In this document: one piece after another, positions 7,111-12,433 of the stretch
Numbering within the stretch: the first letter of the stretch is position 1
Layout: each line of letters opens with the position of its first letter
NCBI GenBank assembly: GCA_037447655.1
Contig: JBBHKE010002454.1
Location: 1-12,433, forward strand
DNA from: Zygnema cylindricum
Taxonomy: Eukaryota; Streptophyta; Zygnematophyceae; Zygnematales; Zygnemataceae
Direction of reading: 5' to 3'
DNA: 12,433 nt
Program-made: the position numbers and the translations under genes
The notes under the pieces: model-generated
Database searches by the model: none
Told to the model about the DNA's origin: nothing
Seen by the model: the letters and a program-made list of their open reading frames with translations, nothing else

Positions 7111-7771
7111 TAGTGAGACAAATATACCCGTCGTTTGTCACAACTTAACCAAAACATGTCATAAAGTGCTTGAGATAAGCGTTAAATTTGTGGATGTCCT
7201 TAAAATTTACCTTGATGGGTACTTTTCAGGGTAGACACAATATGCTACGCGCTCTTTGTCTACGCTTAGGTTGCCCACATATGTTGCTTTTATGTTACCC
7301 ACCTTGTGTCAACTGCCAATATATTAATGCCCAAAGAGTTCATTTACTCTTGGTTCATATGGATGGAAGTGAATGCAACCTAGTGCGTTCGGTTCATGGT
7401 GGAGAGTTTTGGGTCTTTTGACAAATCATTTAATTATTTTGGCAGTGATAGTGTCCGAAGATATTTTAAATCGAAAGAATTAGAGAGCCCACCATTGAGC
7501 CCCGTTATTGGTTTCTCTTGTCAACATCCATATGTTGTCCTCCAACGAGATCAAGTGCGGCCCTCATTTAACTGACTATGGTGTGGCAGATGTGTGACGT
7601 GGCCTTTCAAATCTTACACCACGAAGACCGTCCGCGTTGATGACCTTCGTGGTTGCGAACCTTAGCTTGATTAAAGTAGTAGCTAATAATCTAGTGTAGA
7701 TTTCTCTAAGAAGTGAGAAGTTGCTTGTTAGTGTTCTTTTGCCCACATTGGCCGTTCATTTTTAAAAGCTA
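7111..7771. other. Intergenic stretch without recognisable gene
   Basis: Contains a 76-residue open frame from ATG 7194 to 7421, rich in Leu, Cys and His, with no recognised motif. A small hairpin CCACGAAG/CTTCGTGG lies at about 7619-7656. Nothing else could be supported. Confidence 0.4.
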
Positions 7772-7970
7772 CACCGCGAATCGTTATTAGCGTTATGAAC
7801 TCTATATCGGCACCCCAAAATTTTGACATTAATACCTTAAATAGAATAAACTACACTATTTAAGGACGTGGACCATAATCTGCCACGTCTCCTGGCACTA
7901 AATTAGAATGAATGACGCTAATTTTTTCTTTACACTAATAATTTCTCAACGCTAATAACGATTCGCGGTG
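7772..7970. mobile_element. MITE of the CACCGCGAATCG family (element 2), 199 bp
   Basis: The terminal repeats are the same 22-base sequence as in element 1 (start CACCGCGAATCGTTATTAGC, reverse complement at 7949-7970). TA lies on both sides (7770-7771 and 7971-7972), consistent with a 2-bp duplication or with longer termini CTACACC. The interior is unlike element 1 and includes a CCTTAAATAG/CTATTTAAGG-like hairpin and extra subterminal ACGCTAA motifs that may be transposase-binding sites. There is no coding capacity. Confidence 0.85.
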
Positions 7971-8066
7971 TAGTGGTGTCAAGAAACACCTTCATATGAT
8001 TTTTCTCTCCTTTGTACCAAGATGGTCTACCATATACGAGTTAATCAATGATGCCTTTGTTTACTA

Positions 8067-8595
8067 CACCGCCAATCGTTATTAGCGTTGTGTACGCTAA
8101 TTCCGTCCCGCTTTTTTCTTTTATTATTCTCCATTAGTGTAGTTCATTCTATTTTTTTCTCTATTCTATTTTGGGTTATTTTCAGTACGTTGTCTCTTAA
8201 ATAGAGTGGTGTACGGTCAGTGTCAGACCGTACATAAATGTACCTTTTTAAGTTTAAAAGTACAATAAATTAGTTTTAGTAACCGCGGACGCATGAGAAT
8301 GTGCGTTTTAAAAAGGAAAAAAAACCAGGTCATAAAAAATCCCGTTCTCACATATTCGTCAGACAGCCACGTTTCGACCGTGTGAATGTACGATTTGTCA
8401 GATTTTGTACGGAGACCTATATTAGTGTAAGCATGTTTGCGACCGACAATTTTTTTTTCAAAGATCCAAATTACCATAATCAAACAATTAGAATGTATGA
8501 TTTTTTCCAAAATTTTCAAATTCTTAAATAGCGTACACCACGGTAATTATTTTTATACGCTAAAAAAACTTACACGCTAATAACGATTGGCCGTG
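8067..8595. mobile_element. MITE of the same superfamily (element 3), 529 bp
   Basis: The left end CACCGCCAATCGTTATTAGC and right end complementary to CACGGCCAATCGTTATTAGC flank a 529-bp AT-rich body with no transposase frame. TA borders both sides (8065-8066 and 8596-8597). ACGCTAA motifs recur near each end, and a hairpin GTACGGTC/GACCGTAC lies at 8211-8233. It begins only 96 bases after element 2. Open frames inside on both strands are AT-rich and unrecognised. Confidence 0.8.
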
Positions 8596-8627
8596 TAGTT
8601 GTTACTTCGTGAAGTAGCAATTATTGT

Positions 8628-8838
8628 GATCCACACTACCTAACATGGTAATTTATAACTGCGGACCACACTTTGTTGTGGTCCACAACAATTTTTAAGG
8701 TCCACATTATTTGACTCAGTGGATAATCAGTGTCGTCCACCCTAAATAAATGGCAATACATACAGTACGAAAGTATGAATCATAACAAACTGTGGCCTAT
8801 GCTGTTCACAGCGTCATAAAAAGCAGTGTGGTCCACAC
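8628..8838. promoter_or_regulatory. Cluster of GTGGTCCAC-like motifs
   Basis: Six variants occur: at 8628 (GATCCACAC), 8663 (GGACCACAC), 8678 (GTGGTCCAC), 8699 (GGTCCACAT), 8734 (CGTCCACCC) and 8826 (GTGTGGTCCACAC). 8663-8686 can fold as a hairpin. The palindrome resembles but does not equal TCP factor sites (GTGGNCCC). It could equally be a decayed repeat element. Confidence 0.3.
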
Positions 8839-8889
8839 TAGGTACGGTCGTATGTGAACTGTACGTAGTTCCATACGTATGAACAAAAT

Positions 8890-8967
8890 GTGCGGAAATT
8901 TTGTGCGGAAATTTTGTGCGGAAATTCCGTGCGGAAATTCCGTGCGGAAATTCCGTGCGGAACTCCG
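8890..8967. repeat. 13-bp minisatellite, six units
   Basis: The unit GTGCGGAAATT(TT/CC) starts at 8890, 8903, 8916, 8929, 8942 and 8955. The first two end in TT, the next three in CC, and the last is degenerate, so the array has an internal sequence order. Reading across it gives a periodic peptide, which is not evidence of a gene. Confidence 0.95.
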
Positions 8968-9115
8968 CCGAAATTTTCCAAACTGTAAATCTGTAATGTC
9001 CTTAGTTCGGTAATTCGTACGATTGTGCACGAAATGGATTACCGTGCTCGCACAATTAACGCTGTTCCTCATTATTTGTCCTCAAATTTTGTCACGACTT
9101 ACGAGAGGTACAGTA

Positions 9116-9323
9116 CACCGTCGATCGTATTTAGCGTTTTTGTCTCTTAAAACATCTTTTCTCCGTACACATTTGTCCAATTTTCAATTTAAGACCGCCA
9201 TTCGTAAGGTGAGGATACAACCTTTCAATCGCAACCGTCAGATCCACAATCCGACATGTATGTACGGAGAAAAGATGTTTTAAGTGACAAAAAAAACATA
9301 CACGCTAAATACGATCGATGGTG
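9116..9323. mobile_element. Foldback MITE (element 4), inverted homologue of element 1, 208 bp
   Basis: The ends are CACCGTCGATCGTATTTAGC and the complement of CACCATCGATCGTATTTAGC. The reverse strand aligns with element 1 (427-640) through both arms (shared CTTAAAACATCTTTTCTCC) and the loop (GGATTGTGGATC, GACGGTTGC, ATTGAAAGGT). The termini have changed to ATCGATCGTATT where element 1 has GCGAATCGTTATT, at both ends together. Flanks read TACAGTA on the left and TACTGTA on the right, so TA is duplicated or the target was the palindrome TACAGTACTGTA. It ends 228 bases upstream of the pantothenate synthetase start codon. Confidence 0.9.
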
Positions 9324-9470
9324 TACTGTAGTCTTGTCTTGTCCCGCATTTCTTATACCAGGCTGGCCAAAAAGTAGGCAGACATATTGTTACTGTGGTC
9401 AACCTTTGTAATAGTAAAACTGTAGAACTTTATTTTCTTAACCATTCCGCTTCAGTTAAGGTCCTAGTTT

Positions 9471-9536
9471 TAGGGTTTCTCTAACATTTTACTTCCTTCT
9501 GGTGTCTTAGACTTTGACTTTTGAAAATTAGGGTTT
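9471..9536 (+). promoter_or_regulatory. Two telo-box-like motifs in the pantothenate synthetase 5' flank
   Basis: TAGGGTTT occurs at 9471-9478 and 9529-9536, and again inside exon 1 at 9643-9650. Its complement AAACCCTA is the telo-box known from 5' regions of many plant housekeeping genes. The second copy would lie in the 5' UTR, 15 bases before the ATG. No clear TATA box is seen in 9324-9551. Confidence 0.4.
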
Positions 9537-9551
9537 CACAATCACATTACA

Positions 9552-12023
9552 ATGGATTCTTCCAGCTCTAATTTTGAAATTATCACCACTAAATCAGATA
9601 TGCGATCCTGGTCTCGGCAATGTCGTCGAGACGGTTTCAAAATAGGGTTTGTGCCGACCATGGGAGCTTTACATGAAGGACACGTGTCACTTGTTCGTGA
9701 AGCCAAGGAGAGAGCGGATAAAGTGGTGGTGTCGATCTATGTGAATCCGTCTCAGTTTGCTCCTCACGAGGATTTGGACACGTATCCGCGGGACACCGAA
9801 AGCGATATGGAGAAACTGAAGGTGAGGTTTGGTTCGGGATTAGGTTCGGGTTTAGGTTCGGAATTTGGTTTTGGATGTTGGTTCGGGATTAGGTTTTGGA
9901 TTAGGTTCACAAGAAGGTTTGAAATTTAGGTTTGGAAAAAGGTATGGAATTCGGTTTTGGAATTAGGTCTGGGAATAGGTTTGGAATTAGGTTTGGAATT
10001 AAGTCTGGGAATAGGTTTGGAATTAGATTTGGAATTAGGTTTGACTTTGGGTAAGGATTAGGTTTCCGAAGTTGTTTGTAGGTTTAGGTTTTTTTAGTGA
10101 GTTCTGTTTGTGTGTTTTTTGGGAATGTACGGTTTCCTTTAATGTAGAAGGTGCAATTTCTCGGGTACACTTTTGCTTGGTTCAATTGTTTTATATGTGA
10201 TGTTTTGGTTTTTCTTTTTAGGGCTGTTTGCTTTCTCTAGTTTTGGTGGTTTTTTGTCAATGACCCTTTTTTGGCTTGTGATCAAGATTTTTTTGTTGGT
10301 TGAAAGCTTCACAGCTCTCTAAGTTCTTAATCCACACTATTTTAGCAAACAAATATACTGTTGGTAATTTGACAATTGAGAATTTTAGAAAGTTGTTTAA
10401 TTGAATTGCTTAATCAATTGAAGCAAAGAGTTCACGAAGGATTTCGCAGGGAATTCAACGAGGTTTCTTAAAGGATTATGAAGGGGTTTGAAGGGGCTAG
10501 GAAAATAAAAAGTTGATAGTGGAGAAAAATAATATTGAGTTTGTTTCCATTTTTGAGATTTTGATGGAGGAATATTCTTAAACCTGTTTTTTTTTTTTTT
10601 TTTAATCAGGACAGCTTCTCGGAGTTGACGCTGTTTTTCTTCCTAAAGATCTTTACAACACTTCTCCTTCTTCTGAGAAAGAGTCTAGTAGTGACAAGTG
10701 CCAAGAAGAGGAGGAGAATGGAGCCATGATTACCGAAGATGATGTCAGCAAAGACGAAGGAAAAGGACAAAAACAACAGAGTCTCGCAGAGCTTTTAGAG
10801 GCAACTTCCCGCAAACAGCAAGTTTTGAGTATGAAAAACAGCAAGGTTCATGAAGGAGAGATATTTGGAAAGGTTGAAGGGAGACATGAGACTTGGGTTC
10901 AGGCAGAAAGATTGCAGTTGATTTTAGAAGGACAAAGTAGACCTCATTTTTTTAAAGGAGTCGCGACGGTTGTCACAAAATTGTTTAATATTGTGGAACC
11001 GGATATAGCGATTTTCGGACGAAAAGATTATCAACAATGGCGAGTCATCTGCAAATTGGTCAGTTTCCTAATTTTTTTTGAAAACTTTTCTAAAACTTTT
11101 TTAAGTCGTTTCACTTTCTTGAGGGCACAAATCAGAAACTTATTAAATTTACCATTGTCCTTTTCTTCTACCTTAATCAAGTTTTACCTCTCAAGTTTAG
11201 TGTGAGATGGGAGGGAAGAGGGAGAGGGAAGGGGGAGAGGGAAGAGGGAGGGACTGGAGGGAAAGAGGAAAGAGGGAGAGAGAAAGAGAAGGCAGGATTT
11301 TTCGGTTCATCTTTACCTTGTTTTTAATTCTTATTGGTTTGCGATACAATTTTTTGTAGGTTGAGGATTTAGATTATGAGATCGAAATCGTGGGAGCTCC
11401 TCTTGTGAGAGAAACAGATGGTTTAGCACTTAGTAGTCGAAATGTTCGACTATCGAAAACCCAACGAGATCAGGTGGGTTTTTGTTTTTTTTTTTGTTTT
11501 TTTTCAATTCCCACAAATATGCAAAAAAAACGTCACCCACAAAAAGCCTTTCCTGAAAAATAAATTATCTTTACAACTTTTCTTTCCAAGAGAACTTGTC
11601 ACTTTTCCAACCATTTCAAACTCTTGATCCATGTCCTTGAATGTGAAGTAAAGAGAAGGAAACGATTAATGATTAATCCTAATTTTTATGCGTTAAATGC
11701 GAAGGACAAAGCTTATTTTTTGAAGGAACTAAATCGGTGTTTGATGGAAACAAATGGGTTTAGGTTTTGAGTGATTAAGCTTTAACTTTCGAAGGTAGTA
11801 AAATTGATTTTTGAAGGAATTAAATGGGTGTAGGTTTAGTAATTAAGCTTGTTTTTCGGAGGAACTAAATGGGTTTATATAATGTGGGTAGGCTTTGGCG
11901 ATATCGAGTGCTCTTACAGCGGCGGAAACCGCGGTGAAAAATGGAGAGACAAGTGGGAAATATTTGGAGACAAATACGGAAAAGGCAATTTCTTCCACCG
12001 GAGGGAGAGTCGATTATGTCCAG
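9552..12023 (+). CDS. PANC: Pantothenate synthetase (pantoate-beta-alanine ligase), plant type, 3' end outside the window
   Basis: Joins D-pantoate and beta-alanine with ATP hydrolysis to AMP and PPi, the last step of pantothenate (vitamin B5) synthesis. Exons 9552-9821, 10615-11058, 11360-11473 and 11892-12023 give 90+148+38+44 = 320 codons, all junctions phase 0 with GT-AG. Visible motifs: [11 protein letters not shown] (34-44) with the nucleotide-binding HxGH at 41-44; YVNPSQF with Asn65 and Gln68, which hold pantoate in the family; [10 protein letters not shown] (181-190); [17 protein letters not shown] (199-215); [16 protein letters not shown] (217-232), with the active-site KD at 227-228; and SSRN at 263-266. 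The ATG has a good +4 G, and the residues before VPTMG match the family's usual short N-terminus with no transit peptide, so it is probably cytosolic as in plants. Between LYN (103-105) and HETW there are about 75 residues of Ser/Glu/Lys-rich linker, far longer than in bacteria. The C-terminal part after GGRVDYVQ is missing from the window. Confidence 0.95.
9822..10614 (+). other. Intron 1, 793 bases, with degenerate 12-bp repeats
   Basis: Donor GTGAGG follows the Lys90 codon and the acceptor is ACAG at 10611-10614, after a 17-T run (10587-10603). From about 9826 to 10090 the intron is built of variants of GGTTTGGAATTA, some close to TTAGGTTT. The rest (10100-10580) shows nothing recognisable. 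An open frame reading from exon 1 into the repeats is an artefact of the retained intron. Confidence 0.9.
10606..10614 (+). promoter_or_regulatory. Two competing splice acceptors, TCAG and ACAG, 5 bases apart
   Basis: AG occurs at 10608-10609 and 10613-10614. Only the second keeps the frame with exon 1 (KLK then [10 protein letters not shown], matching the family). Use of the first, which sits closer to the T-run, would add GACAG and shift the frame. The choice is clear from protein homology. Confidence 0.75.
11059..11359 (+). other. Intron 2, 301 bases, with an 84-base purine tract
   Basis: Donor GTCAGT follows Leu238 and acceptor TTTTGTAG precedes Val239. The sequence at 11209-11292 is almost pure G/A, built from GGGAGAGGGAAG-type units with only two or three pyrimidines. 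The complementary pyrimidine type appears in intron 4 at the window end. Confidence 0.9.
11474..11891 (+). other. Intron 3, 418 bases, with imperfect repeats
   Basis: Donor GTGGGT follows Gln276 and acceptor GGGTAG precedes Ala277. Between about 11716 and 11880 the motif GGAACTAAATGGGTTTAGG recurs in four imperfect copies, several followed by GATTAAGCTT or AATTAAGCTT. T-rich beginning at 11480-11505. Confidence 0.85.
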
Positions 12024-12433
12024 GTAAGATATGTGGAAAACTTTTTTAACCTTTGGTAAACTTTTCTAACGTTACTAAGCTTTTCTATTTTTTTCTTTAC
12101 TTTTTCTAAACTTTCTCCATGTTTTCCTCAACTTTTCAAACTATTCCCAATTTTTCTAGACTTTTTTCAACCTTTTTAAACTTCCTCAACTTTTCCAAAA
12201 TTTTCTGATCTTTCTTAAGCTTTTAAAAAAAAAATCCAAACTTTTCTCCATTTTTCTAAACTTTTCTTTCCTTTCCAAATTTTACTATACTTTTCTAAAC
12301 CTTTCCAAACCTTCAAGCTTTTTAACTATACTGAATTCTCCAAACTTTTCTGAAGAAAGTTCGAAACTAGGGAAATGTCACTGTCCATTTTTCATTTTTC
12401 CTCTCTCTCTCTCTCCCTCTCCCTCCCTCTCCC
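12024..12433 (+). other. Intron 4 (start), T-rich, with AAACTTTTC repeats and a CT-rich tract
   Basis: Donor GTAAGA follows Gln320. From about 12035 to 12350 some 17 near-copies of AAACTTTTCT/CC occur at irregular spacing, by eye. At 12400-12433 the sequence becomes CTCTCTCTCCCTCTCCC and runs off the window. The next exon is not reached. Confidence 0.85.

Noticed and set aside
7194-7421. 76-residue frame rich in Leu, Cys and His
   Set aside because: No recognised domain, no paralogue in the window for comparison, length expected by chance.
8223-8531. Open frames on both strands inside element 3
   Set aside because: They lie wholly in a MITE-like body, are AT-driven and show no transposase motif.
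8806-9072. - strand frame with periodic FRTEFPHGISAQN-like peptide
   Set aside because: Produced by the 13-bp minisatellite; no start context or homology.
1-12433. CRISPR array, tRNA or rRNA genes, bacterial operon signals
   Set aside because: No regularly spaced identical repeats with unique spacers, no cloverleaf recognised by eye, and the spliced gene shows a eukaryotic context.

Overview
The window looks like nuclear DNA of a photosynthetic eukaryote, most likely from the green (streptophyte) lineage. It is AT-rich, the only firmly identified gene is cut by GT-AG introns, and it carries several short non-autonomous DNA transposons and intron minisatellites. That gene is a plant-type pantothenate synthetase, with the GHETWV-like and VEPD-FG-KDYQQW blocks typical of plant enzymes. 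Telo-box motifs (TAGGGTTT) sit in its 5' flank. The species cannot be fixed from the sequence; a bryophyte or charophyte-type alga would fit.

Left half (1-6545): a large direct duplication. Copy 1 covers about 1-2765 (it may begin before the window). Copy 2 covers about 3221-6545, and an unshared 456-base spacer lies between them. Each copy holds one unrecognised small gene, at 1166-1459 (97 aa) and 5385-5669 (94 aa), for a probable two-pass membrane protein. The two genes are almost identical for about 350 bases upstream and in the first 29 and the C-terminal residues. A sharply bounded 41-codon core, which contains the membrane segments, differs at about 31% of nucleotides and 18 of 41 amino acids. 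This conserved-flank, divergent-core layout is the most interesting signal in the window. Copy 1 was later hit by a foldback MITE (427-640). Copy 2 was hit by a TA-flanked element (3431-4698), which in turn received a second element (3466-4132) inside its own left terminal repeat.

Middle (6546-9551): no convincing gene. It holds low-complexity and tandem repeats (6794-6836, 6845-7110, 8890-8967), a cluster of GTGGTCCAC-like motifs (8628-8838), and three more members of the MITE superfamily seen at 427-640 (7772-7970, 8067-8595, 9116-9323). The last one ends 228 bases upstream of the pantothenate synthetase start codon.

Right end (9552-12433): the pantothenate synthetase gene on the + strand. 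Exons are 9552-9821, 10615-11058, 11360-11473 and 11892-12023. All junctions are phase 0 and together they give 320 codons. The last exon or exons, roughly 45 residues by comparison with the family, lie beyond the window. Each intron carries its own kind of degenerate repeat, and complementary purine and pyrimidine tracts flank exons 3-4.
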